Shown: positions 25,329-34,830, counted from the first letter of the stretch. The stretch is DNA of 47,330 bases from Clostridia bacterium (GCA_017936745.1 JAGBEY010000019.1:1-47330); one strand, 5' to 3'. Notes: generated by a model not told the origin, from the letters alone. Translations and numbers: made by a program.

Positions 25329-27008
25329 ATGGCAACAACTATCAATCGTCGCGAATCGGCGGCCTTAATCAACTCGTTAACTGCAGGGGTTGTGCCCAGA
25401 ATCGGGCTCAGACACATTGCAGTGGGCAGACAAGGAGAGGTCAATGCATTTTTGCAGGATTTATCCACAGTGGAGGATGGCGGTGCGGCATTTCGTTTTG
25501 TGTGCGGTCAGTATGGAAGCGGAAAAAGCTTTTTATTGCAGACAATCCGGAATAACGCGATGGAGAGATCGTTTGTTGTAATGGATGCAGATTTATCTCC
25601 CGAGAGAAGATTAACCGGCTCCGGCGGTCAGGGGATTGCTACATACAGAGAGCTGATGCAGCATCTTTCCACCCGTACCCGCCCCGAGGGGAGCGCGCTG
25701 GAATCTATTTTGCAGAAATGGATTGCCTCCTTGCAGACCGAGACCGCTCAGGAGGAACAGTTAGAGGCAAATTCGCCTGAGCTTATTGATGCTGTCAGCA
25801 AAAAGATAAAAGAGGTATTATCCGAGCTGTCGGAAATGGCATACGGCTTTGCATTTTCCATTGTGCTGGATTCCTACTGGAAAGGAATGAAAACCAACGA
25901 TGATACACTGAAAACGGCTGCATTACGTTGGCTTCGCGGGGAATATGCCAATAAAACCGAGGCAAAGCATGCGCTTCCGGTGGATAGCATTATTGAGGAT
26001 AAAAACTGGTACGAATTTTTAAAGCTGTTTGCCTTATTTGTGAAAAAAGCAGGGTATAAAGGACTCCTGATTTTTATAGATGAGGGTGTAAATTTATACA
26101 AAATCAACCACAAGCAGGCAAGAGATACTAACTACGAAAAGCTTTTGACGATTTTCAACGATACTATGCAGGGAAAAGCGGAATATATCGGCGTATTTAT
26201 CAGCGGAACCCCTCAGTTTATTTATGACGAGCGCAGAGGCTTGTTCAGCTATGAAGCCCTTCGTTCCCGTTTGGTGGACAACCGCTTTGCAGAGCAAGGA
26301 TATGTAGATTTTACAAGTCCGGTAATTAAGCTGAATCAGCTGACTTCTGAAGAGCTTTATTTGTTGCTGGAGCGCTTGTGTGAGGTGCATAGCGCCCATT
26401 ACGACTACGAAAACAAACTGGGGTCTGCGGAATTGACTGCCTTTTTGAACACGGTTCTGGGAAGATTGGGAGCAGACCGCTTGCTGACCCCTCGTGAAGT
26501 TACCAGAGATTTTCTGGGACTGTTAAATATTTTACAGCAAAATCCTGAGGTTACCTTTGAAACACTGATAACCGAAAAGGGCTTTGCCGTGCAGAGTGCC
26601 GAAAAAGACCCCGAGGAGCTGACACTGGAGGATTTGGAGCTGTTAACTGAAGAGCCTGTGCTTCTTCCCGATGAACCGGAATTGATTGCGGATGAACCCG
26701 TTATTCTCCCTGAAGAGCCGGAGCTGATTCTGGATGAACCCGTTATTCTCCCTGAAGAGCCGGAACTCGCGGCTATAGAACCTGAGCTTCTTTTGGAAGA
26801 GGCGGAGCCGGCTTCCGATGAGCTTACACTTCTTACCGAAGTGTCATCTTCAGAAGAACCCGAGCCTATTTTGGAGGAATCGGAGCTGACCTTTGATAAA
26901 ACCGCTGCTCTCCCCAATCTGGCAGATATCATTGAAGTGGAAATCCGACCGGATGATGAGGACGAAGACGACGATACCGACAGTATGTTTACGGAGTTTG
27001 AACTATGA
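25329..27008 (+). CDS. sngB: BrxD/DUF2791-like ATPase of the Shango-like system
   Basis: The 559-residue protein has Walker A GQYGSGKS at residues 60-67 and Walker B GLLIFIDEGVNLYK with Asp251-Glu252. The layout matches the DUF2791 P-loop family, which includes BrxD of type 2 BREX and SngB of Shango. Residues beyond ~430 form an acidic tail with 14-residue repeats built on DEPVILPEEPEL and ending in a DDEDEDDDTD patch. A tail like this is not something I know from the family. The AGGAGG ribosome site lies before ATG 25329. The stop overlaps the helicase start by four bases (ATGA), indicating coupled translation. Confidence 0.82.
   Translation: MATTINRRESAALINSLTAGVVPRIGLRHIAVGRQGEVNAFLQDLSTVEDGGAAFRFVCGQYGSGKSFLLQTIRNNAMERSFVVMDADLSPERRLTGSGGQGIATYRELMQHLSTRTRPEGSALESILQKWIASLQTETAQEEQLEANSPELIDAVSKKIKEVLSELSEMAYGFAFSIVLDSYWKGMKTNDDTLKTAALRWLRGEYANKTEAKHALPVDSIIEDKNWYEFLKLFALFVKKAGYKGLLIFIDEGVNLYKINHKQARDTNYEKLLTIFNDTMQGKAEYIGVFISGTPQFIYDERRGLFSYEALRSRLVDNRFAEQGYVDFTSPVIKLNQLTSEELYLLLERLCEVHSAHYDYENKLGSAELTAFLNTVLGRLGADRLLTPREVTRDFLGLLNILQQNPEVTFETLITEKGFAVQSAEKDPEELTLEDLELLTEEPVLLPDEPELIADEPVILPEEPELILDEPVILPEEPELAAIEPELLLEEAEPASDELTLLTEVSSSEEPEPILEESELTFDKTAALPNLADIIEVEIRPDDEDEDDDTDSMFTEFEL
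26691..26764 (+). repeat. 42-bp direct repeat inside sngB
   Basis: A 32-bp identical stretch at 26691-26722 recurs at 26733-26764, giving a 42-bp (14-codon) period. It encodes repeated DEPVILPEEPEL units. More diverged units (LLPDEPELIA, IEPELLLEE) extend on both sides. Such tracts can change length by slippage while keeping the frame. Confidence 0.8.
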
Positions 27009-29179
27009 GTAACAGTGCATTTGAGCGGTATGCTCCTTTTATACAAGAATACATCTACCGTAAAAAGTGGAGCGATTTACGTGAGGTTCAGGTAGAGGCA
27101 GCAGAAGCAATTTTAGATACCGACAAGCACGTGATTATCGCTTCACAGACCGCATCGGGAAAAACCGAGGCAGCATTTTTTCCGATCTTAACCTTATTGG
27201 AACAGCATCCGCCTCAGTCCATCGGGATTCTTTATATCAGCCCGTTAAAAGCACTGATTAACGACCAGTTTGAACGGTTGGATGAATTGCTGGAATCAGT
27301 AGAAATTCCCGTGTGGAGCTGGCACGGCGATGCTTCGGCATCACAGAAAAAGAAAGCCTTTGACACCGCCAGAGGGGTGCTGCAAATCACACCCGAATCC
27401 TTAGAGGCGCTTCTGATGGGGCATCCTTCTGATGCGGCTCGATTGTTCGGGGATTTGCGTTTTATTGTGATTGATGAAATCCATGCCCTGATGGGAGTAG
27501 ACAGAGGACTTCAGCTTCTTTGTTTGATGAACCGTCTGGAACAGGCGGCAGGCTGCAACCCCAGAAGAATCGGGCTTTCCGCTACCTTAAACGATTATCA
27601 GCCGGCAATGGAATTTTTATCCGCAGGAAGCAAGCGGGAAACGGTTGCTGTAGGAATACAGGGGAAGAAAAGGAAAGTGTCTTTATGTGCAGAGAGCTTT
27701 CAATTGCCCGAGGAGGAAAAAGAAGTTCCGAATGCACTGGCAAATTATTATTCGTTTTTGTATCGGGCATGCTTCGATAAAAAATGTCTCATTTTTACCA
27801 ACAGTAAGCAAAATGCCGAGCAAACCATAGGGGAACTGAAAAAAGAAGCCATCCGCCGGAAAGAGCCGGATGTGTTTTACGTGCATCACGGCAATGTTTC
27901 CAAAGGACGGAGAAAAGAAGTGGAGCAGGCACTGAAGGAACATGCCGGGCCAACCGTAGCGGCGGCAACCCTGACGCTGGAGATGGGAATTGATATCGGT
28001 GATTTGGATTCCACCATTCAGCTTGGTGCACCCTATACCTGTGCAAGCTTTGTGCAACGGCTGGGGCGTTCAGGCAGACGGACTGGTGTTTCCAAAATGA
28101 TGTTTCTCAGCCTGGAGAATCCAACCGGTAAAAGTCCGTTGGATATGCTGCCCTGGGATTTGCTTCGTTCCATTGCGGTGATTCAGCTGTATCTGGAGGA
28201 ACGCTGGGTAGAACCCTTTTATCAGAAGAAAAAGCCCTTTAGCCTCTTAGCCCATCAGACTCTCAGTACCCTGATGGCATGCGGAGAGCTGACTCCCGAT
28301 GAACTGGTGAAAAAGGTGCTTCACTTACCCGTTTTTCACAATAAAATTTCTACCGGGGAATACGGGGAATTGCTTCGGTATATGCTGGAAAAGGAATATC
28401 TGGGACGGATGGATAACGGAGGCCTGATTGTGGGTCTTTTGGGAGAAAAAATCTGTAATTATTATTCCTTTTATGCTGTATTTCAGGCGGAAGAATCCTA
28501 TAAAGTTGTGTCCAAAAACGGAGAGGTCGGCAGTATGAATTTCTGTCCTCAGGTGGGTGAGGTATTTGTGCTTTCGGGCAGCTCCTGGTCAGTAGTATCT
28601 GTAGACGAGCAGGCAAAATGTGTATATGTGGCTCCGGCAGACGGAAAAGCGATGCAGTCCGAGGAGGGCGAAAGCGGTGAAATTCATTGGGTTGTGATGA
28701 AAAAAATTAAACAAATTCTCTTGGAGGACACTGTTTATCCCTATCTTCAGAAGCAGGCGGTGTCCCTTTTGGAACAAGCAAGGAAAACTGCGAGAGAAAG
28801 CGGGATTCTGACAAGTGACATTGTTTCTTGCAAAGAGAAAGGATATTCCCTTTGCCCCTGGACGGGAACACGGGAGCTTCGTACCATTTCAAAATTGTTT
28901 GCCAACGGACTCAGAGAGGAGCTGGATATCCGTACCGTCAGCAATCCGGGCTACTGTGTGAATTTTACTACCGGATTATCTATGGGTGAGCTGAAAGCCA
29001 AACTGACGGAGCTTCAATGCGACGCTTCCAATCCCGAATTGGTATTAAAGCCGGAGCAAGCACCAAAAATGGATAAATATGATTATATGGTTCCCGATTT
29101 TCTGTTGCGCAGTGCATATCTTCACAATCAGGTGGACGTGGAACGTGCAATCGCCATTCTGAATGGGTTAACGTGGTAA
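27005..29179 (+). CDS. sngC: DEAD/DEAH helicase of the Shango-like system
   Basis: The 724-residue protein is a superfamily 2 helicase related to Lhr and BrxHI. It has Walker A ASQTASGKTEA at 46-56, the DEIH box at 157-160, motif III GLSATLND, and motif VI QRLGRSGRRTG. The C-terminal third is less conserved. In Shango, SngC is this helicase, and loss of its ATPase function abolishes defence in published work on the system. The ATG at 27005 overlaps the ATPase stop codon. The cluster is closed by a strong terminator. An isolated Lhr-like repair helicase is the alternative reading, but the operon context favours defence. Confidence 0.82.
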   Translation: MSNSAFERYAPFIQEYIYRKKWSDLREVQVEAAEAILDTDKHVIIASQTASGKTEAAFFPILTLLEQHPPQSIGILYISPLKALINDQFERLDELLESVEIPVWSWHGDASASQKKKAFDTARGVLQITPESLEALLMGHPSDAARLFGDLRFIVIDEIHALMGVDRGLQLLCLMNRLEQAAGCNPRRIGLSATLNDYQPAMEFLSAGSKRETVAVGIQGKKRKVSLCAESFQLPEEEKEVPNALANYYSFLYRACFDKKCLIFTNSKQNAEQTIGELKKEAIRRKEPDVFYVHHGNVSKGRRKEVEQALKEHAGPTVAAATLTLEMGIDIGDLDSTIQLGAPYTCASFVQRLGRSGRRTGVSKMMFLSLENPTGKSPLDMLPWDLLRSIAVIQLYLEERWVEPFYQKKKPFSLLAHQTLSTLMACGELTPDELVKKVLHLPVFHNKISTGEYGELLRYMLEKEYLGRMDNGGLIVGLLGEKICNYYSFYAVFQAEESYKVVSKNGEVGSMNFCPQVGEVFVLSGSSWSVVSVDEQAKCVYVAPADGKAMQSEEGESGEIHWVVMKKIKQILLEDTVYPYLQKQAVSLLEQARKTARESGILTSDIVSCKEKGYSLCPWTGTRELRTISKLFANGLREELDIRTVSNPGYCVNFTTGLSMGELKAKLTELQCDASNPELVLKPEQAPKMDKYDYMVPDFLLRSAYLHNQVDVERAIAILNGLTW

Positions 29180-29187
29180 TCGAACAT

Positions 29188-29223
29188 AAAAAAAGAAGCC
29201 TTGTAAAACAGGCTTCTTTTTTG
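29188..29223 (+). terminator. Rho-independent terminator of the Shango-like operon
   Basis: AAAAAAGAAGCCT pairs with AGGCTTCTTTTTT around TGTAAAAC, with a T-tract to 29222. Confidence 0.92.
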
Positions 29224-29245
29224 TTGGAAAATTTTCGGATTAGGG

Positions 29246-29274
29246 TTGATTTATCGGAAAATTTGTGTTATAAT
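29246..29274 (+). promoter_or_regulatory. SigA promoter of ileS
   Basis: TTGATT at 29246-29251 and TATAAT at 29269-29274 are separated by 17 bp. The leader to the ATG at 29321 is only about 40 nt, so there is no room for a T-box. Confidence 0.75.
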
Positions 29275-29320
29275 ACATTGAATATAATGATTAAAATTTC
29301 TATATGGGGGAATTTACGAT

Positions 29321-32300
29321 ATGGCTTTTAAAGAATTATCTCAAAAACCTGACTTTATCGAAATCCATGATGAGGTTTCCAAATTCTGGAACGACAATCA
29401 GGTGTTTGAAAAGTCAGTAGAGCAAAATGCATCCAGTGAGGTTGTATTTTATGACGGACCTCCGTTCCCGACGGGAAAACCGCATCACGGAACGGTATTG
29501 GTTTCTTTTATTAAAGATATGATTGCCCGTTACTGGACTATGAAAGGGAACTCCGTTCCCCGTGTCTGGGGGTGGGACTGTCACGGTCTGCCTATTGAAA
29601 ATCAGGCAGAAACCCTGATGGGAATTACCGATAAAAACGAAATTGAAAACAGCATCGGGATTAACAAATTTAACGAAAAATGCTTTGAAATTGTATCCTC
29701 CAATAACGAATCCTGGAGAGAGTACATCGACCAGATGGCGCGCTGGGTAGATTATGACAATGCTTACAAAACCATGAATCTCCCCTTTATGGAAAGTGTT
29801 ATGTGGGCATTCAAAACCTGCTATGATAAGGGCTTAATCTATAAAGATTACAGAGTAACCCCTTATTGTACCCATTGTGAAACCTCTCTTTCCATTTCCG
29901 ATACCCGTGAATCCGACTCCACCCGTCCCCGTCAGGACAGATGGATTGTGGTTAAATTCAAAACCGAAGAAGTGGTAAACGGAAAGCCTGTTTACTTACT
30001 GGCGTGGACAACCACACCCTGGACCTTACCCTCTAACCTTTGTCTGGCAGTTGGTAAGGCTTTGACCTATGCTTATGTTGAAGTGGGTGACGAAATTTTC
30101 GTGGCTGGCAAAGAAACCCTGTCTCACTTTGAAGGGGTATTCGGTAAAGAACCCGTGATTGTGAAAGAGTGCCTGGGTGAAGATTTGGTTGGTATTTCCT
30201 ATGAACCCTTGTTCCCCTACTTTGCCGATAAAAAGCAGGGCAAAACCTTTACTGTGGTAACTGCCGACTATGTTGGCTCCGAAGAAGGGGTGGGTATCGT
30301 TCATACTGCACCTGCATTTGGTGAGGATGACTACTGGACTTGTAAAAACAACGGCATTCCGCTGGTAAATCCCGTAGACGAAAAAGGTCAGTTTACCGAA
30401 GAAGTAACCGATTTCTATCCCATCCAGGAAGAGAAAACCGTAATTGAAATGAATCCCATTGTGATTCGTTTCTTATATGAAAAAGGCTCTGCAGTGGCAG
30501 ACGGCACACTGGAGCATAACTATCCCCATTGCTGGAGATGTAAACGCCCGCTGATTTATAAAGCGATGGATGCTTACTATTTTGATATCGGCAAAATCAA
30601 AGACCGTCTGATTGAATTAAACGAACAGATTAACTGGATTCCCGATACCGTAAAACACGGCAGATTCGGTAACTGGCTGGAGGGTGCAAGAGACTGGAAT
30701 ATTTCCCGTAACCGTTACTGGAGCACTCCCATTCCCATCTGGAAATGTGACCATGAGGGTTGTAACCACGAGGAAGTGCTGGGAAGCATTGACGAAATTT
30801 ATGAAAAATCCGGTGTTCGCTTAACCGACTTACACCGTCAGTTTATGGATGAAGTAACCTATACCTGTCCTGTTTGCGGCGGCACGATGAGAAGAATTCC
30901 CGAAGTGCTTGACTGTTGGTTTGAAAGCGGCAGTGTGCCTTTCGCACAGAAACATTATCCCTTTGAAAATAAGGATTGGTTTGAAAGCCATTTCCCCTCT
31001 GATTTCATTGTGGAATATACCGGTCAGATTCGTTGCTGGTTCTACTATCTGCATGTATTGGCAGTAGCACTCTTTGACAGACCGGCATTCCAGAACTGTG
31101 TGGTTCACGGCACGATTCTGGCAAAAGACGGAAAGAAATTGTCCAAATCTTCTAAAAACTATACAGACCCCATGCTTCTGATGAAGCAGTACGGTACCGA
31201 TGCATTGAGACTTTATCTGTATCAGTCCAACGCAATGCTTATTGGCGACCTTGCCTTTGACGATAACGGTATTACCGATGCATATCAGCAGCTCATTCTG
31301 CCTTACTGGAATGCTTGTAATTTCTTTATTTCTTATGCTAATATTGATGGTTACAAACCCACTTTAGACACGGTTCCCAATAGCGATAATCAGCTGGACC
31401 AGTGGGTGCTGGCAAAGCTGTATCAGACCGAAAAGAAAATTTCGGAAAATATGGACCGGTACTTCATCAACCATTATGTGGATGAAATGCTTTCTCTGGT
31501 AGATGGCATCACCAACTGGTACATCCGCCGTTCCAGAAGAAGATTCTGGGGTGCAGAATTAACCGAAGATAAGAAAAATGCTTATGATACCCTGTATTAT
31601 GTACTGGTAAACACTGCGAAACTGTTTGCACCGGTTGCACCGGTACTGTCAGAAAAAATCTACAAGCTCTTTACCGATGACTTCTCTGTGCATTTGGCAC
31701 AGTGGCCGGATATTCCCGAAGCATTCAAAAATGAAGCACTGGTACAAAGTATCGACAATGTGCAGAATATCATTTCTCTGGCACGTTCCATCCGTAATAA
31801 AAACAGAGTGAAAAACCGTCAGCCCTTATCTGAGTTGAAAATTGCGGTTTCCAACCCGGAAATTCTGTCGGATATTGCACAGTTTACAGACATTATTGCA
31901 GAAGAACTGAATGTAAAATCTGTATTGGTGCTGGAGGATGTGGGCAGCATTGCAACTGTAAAATGCGACCCCAACTTCAATGAAATCCGTTCCCGTTACC
32001 CCGACCGTATTCCCGAAATTATCAAAGCGGTGAAATCCGGACAGTACCGGGTTGCAGATGAGGGTGCAGTGCTTACTATTAACGGTCAGGAAGAAATTTT
32101 TGACGCAAATATTATTTTGGTATCTTACATTGCAAAAGAAGGACTGTTTGTAGCAAGTCAGGCAGGGATTGTGGTGTCGTTGGATTTAACCATCACAGAA
32201 GAACTGCAAAAAGAAGGGATTGCAAGAGAAATTGTGAGAAATATCCAGGATGCAAGAAAACGAATCGGTTGTGAAATTATGGATAAAATCACAGTTTCGT

Positions 32301-32452
32301 TCCCCGAACATGAAGCGTTCCCCACCGAGTGGACAGATTACATCTGCTCTGAATCAATGAGTATCGCTGGCGCAGTTGATACTCCTGATACAACCGTAGA
32401 GGTTGCAGTTGACGGATGTGAACCCATTGTTGTCGGCATTCAAAAAATGTAA
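29321..32452 (+). CDS. ileS: Isoleucyl-tRNA synthetase, long (type 2-like)
   Basis: The 1043-residue protein charges tRNA-Ile. Its length and sequence (YDGPPFPTGKP, RYWTMKGNSVPRVWGWDCHGLPIE) fit the longer, type 2-like IleRS group rather than the ~930-residue type 1 enzyme. Many type 2 enzymes resist mupirocin. The class I HIGH motif reads H55-H-G-T58, with Thr in place of the last His or Asn. The KMSKS motif reads KLSKS near residue 606. The CP1 editing domain contains TTTPWTLPSN and GIVHTAPAFGEDD. It is preceded by its own promoter without a T-box, and the ABC-importer genes start 16 bp after its stop with no terminator between. Confidence 0.95.
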   Translation: MAFKELSQKPDFIEIHDEVSKFWNDNQVFEKSVEQNASSEVVFYDGPPFPTGKPHHGTVLVSFIKDMIARYWTMKGNSVPRVWGWDCHGLPIENQAETLMGITDKNEIENSIGINKFNEKCFEIVSSNNESWREYIDQMARWVDYDNAYKTMNLPFMESVMWAFKTCYDKGLIYKDYRVTPYCTHCETSLSISDTRESDSTRPRQDRWIVVKFKTEEVVNGKPVYLLAWTTTPWTLPSNLCLAVGKALTYAYVEVGDEIFVAGKETLSHFEGVFGKEPVIVKECLGEDLVGISYEPLFPYFADKKQGKTFTVVTADYVGSEEGVGIVHTAPAFGEDDYWTCKNNGIPLVNPVDEKGQFTEEVTDFYPIQEEKTVIEMNPIVIRFLYEKGSAVADGTLEHNYPHCWRCKRPLIYKAMDAYYFDIGKIKDRLIELNEQINWIPDTVKHGRFGNWLEGARDWNISRNRYWSTPIPIWKCDHEGCNHEEVLGSIDEIYEKSGVRLTDLHRQFMDEVTYTCPVCGGTMRRIPEVLDCWFESGSVPFAQKHYPFENKDWFESHFPSDFIVEYTGQIRCWFYYLHVLAVALFDRPAFQNCVVHGTILAKDGKKLSKSSKNYTDPMLLMKQYGTDALRLYLYQSNAMLIGDLAFDDNGITDAYQQLILPYWNACNFFISYANIDGYKPTLDTVPNSDNQLDQWVLAKLYQTEKKISENMDRYFINHYVDEMLSLVDGITNWYIRRSRRRFWGAELTEDKKNAYDTLYYVLVNTAKLFAPVAPVLSEKIYKLFTDDFSVHLAQWPDIPEAFKNEALVQSIDNVQNIISLARSIRNKNRVKNRQPLSELKIAVSNPEILSDIAQFTDIIAEELNVKSVLVLEDVGSIATVKCDPNFNEIRSRYPDRIPEIIKAVKSGQYRVADEGAVLTINGQEEIFDANIILVSYIAKEGLFVASQAGIVVSLDLTITEELQKEGIAREIVRNIQDARKRIGCEIMDKITVSFPEHEAFPTEWTDYICSESMSIAGAVDTPDTTVEVAVDGCEPIVVGIQKM

Positions 32453-32468
32453 CAGAGAGGGAAATCTT

Positions 32469-33707
32469 ATGAAACGGTTTTTATGTGTACTCTTAAGCTT
32501 GATACTGGCAATTCTCTGTGTTGGTTGCATGAAGAACGGAACCGGCGAAAAAACCGATGTGGTTATTTGGCACAGCTGGAACGTGGAGGAAGGAGGCGGA
32601 GAGCATTTTCTGCAGGTTGCTGCAGAAGAGTTCAATGCATCTCAGGATGAAATCAATGTCATTTTAGAATCACAGCCCGGCTCAGGCTTCAGTAAAAAGG
32701 TAGCCAATGCAGTGGCAAATGGTGTTGGCCCTGATATTTTCTTTGAGTTTGCAACTACACTGCCCGAATATGTAGAGGGCGGCTTTGCAGCCAATATGGA
32801 AAACTATCTGGATACCGATGCTTTAAAGGCAAGAATGTCTGAGGCTCTCTGGCAGGAGGCTTGGAGCGTTGGCGATTCCCATTTGCATATTGTGCCAATT
32901 CAGGTTACCGTTCCTGTATTTTTCTACAATAAAGCGTTGTATGAAAAGCACAATCTGAGTGTGCCGAAAACCTGGGAAGAACTGGAGCAAAACTGTAAAA
33001 TTCTTTCCGAACAGGAACAGATTGCAGGCTTTGCCACCGATTCTTATATTGATTTAGCGCAGATTTTTAACGGTCAGTTAAATCAGACCTATATTGATAC
33101 CGAAACCAAAACCGTTGGATTTCGTACCGAGGAATTTGAAGCTGCGGTAGATTGGTTTGCAAAATGTGTGGATAAAAAATATTTTACCGCCACATACTCC
33201 ACCGGTTCCCTTGAGGGAGATTTCAATGCGGGGCTTCTGGCGTCGTTTATCGGAACTTGCTCCTATGAGCCGTATCTTGTTCCCGATGGTTTTGAATACG
33301 GTGTGGCTAAAGTTCCCACGTTGGGAGCAGAGCCTACCGTGCCGCTGTTTAACCGTGGCGCAATTGTAATGGCATCGGATGAAAAAACCGAGGCGGCAGC
33401 CTGCAAGTTTATTGATTTTTTCACCAATGCGGAAAATTCTATGAAATGGAGCACCACTATCGGCGCACTGACTCCTTATGAAGATGCGGCGCAGCTGGAA
33501 GAATATCGTTCCTATCTGGAAACAAGCGATGTGCTTCAGGTTGCATCGGAAAGCCTTCCCTTTGCAAAAACAACTCCGGCACTGAAAGGGGCTTTGACAG
33601 TTCGCAGTGAGCTGAAAGAAATGTTCCTCCAGACAGTTGGAAAAGTAAAAACTGCAAAAGAGGCAATTTCTATTGCGGAAACCAACTGTAACAATGCATT
33701 AAAATAA
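32469..33707 (+). CDS. Sugar ABC transporter substrate-binding lipoprotein (family 1)
   Basis: The 412-residue protein starts with a lipoprotein signal, MKRFLCVLLSLILAILCVGC, with the lipobox VGC at 18-20. It is followed by an extracellular solute-binding family 1 fold (VVIWHSWNVEEGGG, QVTVPVFFYNKALYEKHNLSVPKTWEEL). It should bind a sugar or oligosaccharide outside the membrane and deliver it to the two permeases downstream. The frame is open to 32403, but the ATG at 32469 follows AGAGAGG and begins the signal peptide. It lies 16 bp after ileS and is separated from the ATPase gene by a strong hairpin. Confidence 0.9.
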   Translation: MKRFLCVLLSLILAILCVGCMKNGTGEKTDVVIWHSWNVEEGGGEHFLQVAAEEFNASQDEINVILESQPGSGFSKKVANAVANGVGPDIFFEFATTLPEYVEGGFAANMENYLDTDALKARMSEALWQEAWSVGDSHLHIVPIQVTVPVFFYNKALYEKHNLSVPKTWEELEQNCKILSEQEQIAGFATDSYIDLAQIFNGQLNQTYIDTETKTVGFRTEEFEAAVDWFAKCVDKKYFTATYSTGSLEGDFNAGLLASFIGTCSYEPYLVPDGFEYGVAKVPTLGAEPTVPLFNRGAIVMASDEKTEAAACKFIDFFTNAENSMKWSTTIGALTPYEDAAQLEEYRSYLETSDVLQVASESLPFAKTTPALKGALTVRSELKEMFLQTVGKVKTAKEAISIAETNCNNALK

Positions 33708-33718
33708 TAAGACGAGCA

Positions 33719-33757
33719 ATTGGTATCAGCCCGGCTGTATGTCGGGTTGGTACCAAT
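33719..33757 (+). other. Intercistronic hairpin between the binding protein and ATPase genes
   Basis: About 15-16 pairs form between 33719-33734 and 33742-33757, with a few G-U pairs. It is not followed by a T-tract, so it is not a simple terminator. Such hairpins in ABC operons can protect the binding-protein mRNA end and lower expression of downstream genes. Confidence 0.65.
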
Positions 33758-33777
33758 CTTGCATATATTGGAAAAAT

Positions 33778-34830
33778 ATGGAAATTACACTAAAAAACAT
33801 TAAAAAAAAATATGGAAGCACGGTTGCACTTTCGCAGTTTTCCTGCACCTTTTCGGATGGGGAGTTTTCTTCCCTGTTAGGTCCGTCCGGCTGCGGAAAA
33901 AGTACACTCTTACAGCTGGTGTCCGGGATTTTAAAGCCGGATGAGGGTGAAATTCTGATGGATGGTGTCCCGGTAGATGAGGCGTGCTTTGAGAATATCA
34001 ACATCGGATATGTATTTCAGGATTTTTCTTTGTATCCGGATATGAAGGGGTTTGATAATATTGCATTTCCTCTCACCAATCAAAGAAAACACGGTTGCTC
34101 CCGGAAAGAACGAAAGGCGCAGATTGCAGCCAAAGTGACAGAGATTGCCCGTTTGCTCCGCATTGAAGAGCTGTTGGGGCGGTATCCCCGTGAGCTTTCC
34201 GGCGGTCAGCAGCAACGAGTAGCGATAGGCAGGGCACTGGTGAAAGAGCCGGATATTTTGCTGATGGACGAGCCTTTTGCCAATCTGGATAAGAAGCTGG
34301 CAAACGATTTGCGGGATGAAATCCGTGAAATTCAGAAAAAGCTTCGCATTACTACCATTTTTGTGACACACAATCAGGGGGATGCCATTGCTGTGAGTGA
34401 CCGCATTTTTCTGATGGAGTCGGGGCATCTGATGCAGGAGGGCACGGCAGACGACTTATACACGGCTCCTGCCAATTTGTTTGTGGCAGATTTCATCAGC
34501 CAGTTCGGCATCAATCTGATTCGTCGTGATGAGGCAGCGCAGTATGGCCTTTCTAAGGTGACAGAATTGTTTGCCAAAGAAAAAAACTGTTTTTTTGTGG
34601 CGTTGCGACCCGAACAACTAATGCTTGAGCCGGCAGAGAACGGGGGAGAGGGGTATACAGTATTGTCCTCCGCCTATAATGGGTTATTTGCCGTGCATAC
34701 ATTACAAAAAGAAGCGGTTCGTCTGTGTGCAGTTGGGCTGATGCCTTTCTCTCCCGGAGAAACGGTAACCGTTTCGGTGAAAAATAAAATGTTTGGATTT
34801 ACAGAAAATGGTAACAAAATCAATTCGTGA
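33778..34830 (+). CDS. MalK/UgpC-type sugar ABC transporter ATPase
   Basis: The 350-residue protein has Walker A GPSGCGKST, Q-loop FQDFSLYPDMKGFDN, signature ELSGGQQQRVAIGRAL, Walker B ILLMDEPFANLD, and H-loop VTHNQGDA. The C-terminal ~110 residues form a TOBE/regulatory domain with FVALRPEQLMLEP. The ATG at 33778 gives the conserved MEITLKNIKKKYG start. The longer frame from 33739 runs through the hairpin. The ribosome site is weak. It overlaps the first permease gene by 23 bp and powers the importer. Confidence 0.92.
   Translation: MEITLKNIKKKYGSTVALSQFSCTFSDGEFSSLLGPSGCGKSTLLQLVSGILKPDEGEILMDGVPVDEACFENINIGYVFQDFSLYPDMKGFDNIAFPLTNQRKHGCSRKERKAQIAAKVTEIARLLRIEELLGRYPRELSGGQQQRVAIGRALVKEPDILLMDEPFANLDKKLANDLRDEIREIQKKLRITTIFVTHNQGDAIAVSDRIFLMESGHLMQEGTADDLYTAPANLFVADFISQFGINLIRRDEAAQYGLSKVTELFAKEKNCFFVALRPEQLMLEPAENGGEGYTVLSSAYNGLFAVHTLQKEAVRLCAVGLMPFSPGETVTVSVKNKMFGFTENGNKINS

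Noticed and set aside
26405..27046. Ser-rich 213-codon minus-strand frame
   Set aside because: It is antisense to the acidic repeats of sngB (GAA/GAT read backwards as TTC/ATC and shifted to Ser codons), with no promoter or ribosome site.
27005..29179. Stand-alone Lhr-type DNA repair helicase
   Set aside because: The four-base overlap with the BrxD-like ATPase and the TerB gene upstream makes a Shango-type operon more likely.
29275..29320. T-box leader before ileS
   Set aside because: Only about 40 nt lie between the predicted start and the ATG, and no TGGNACCGCG core or terminator is present.
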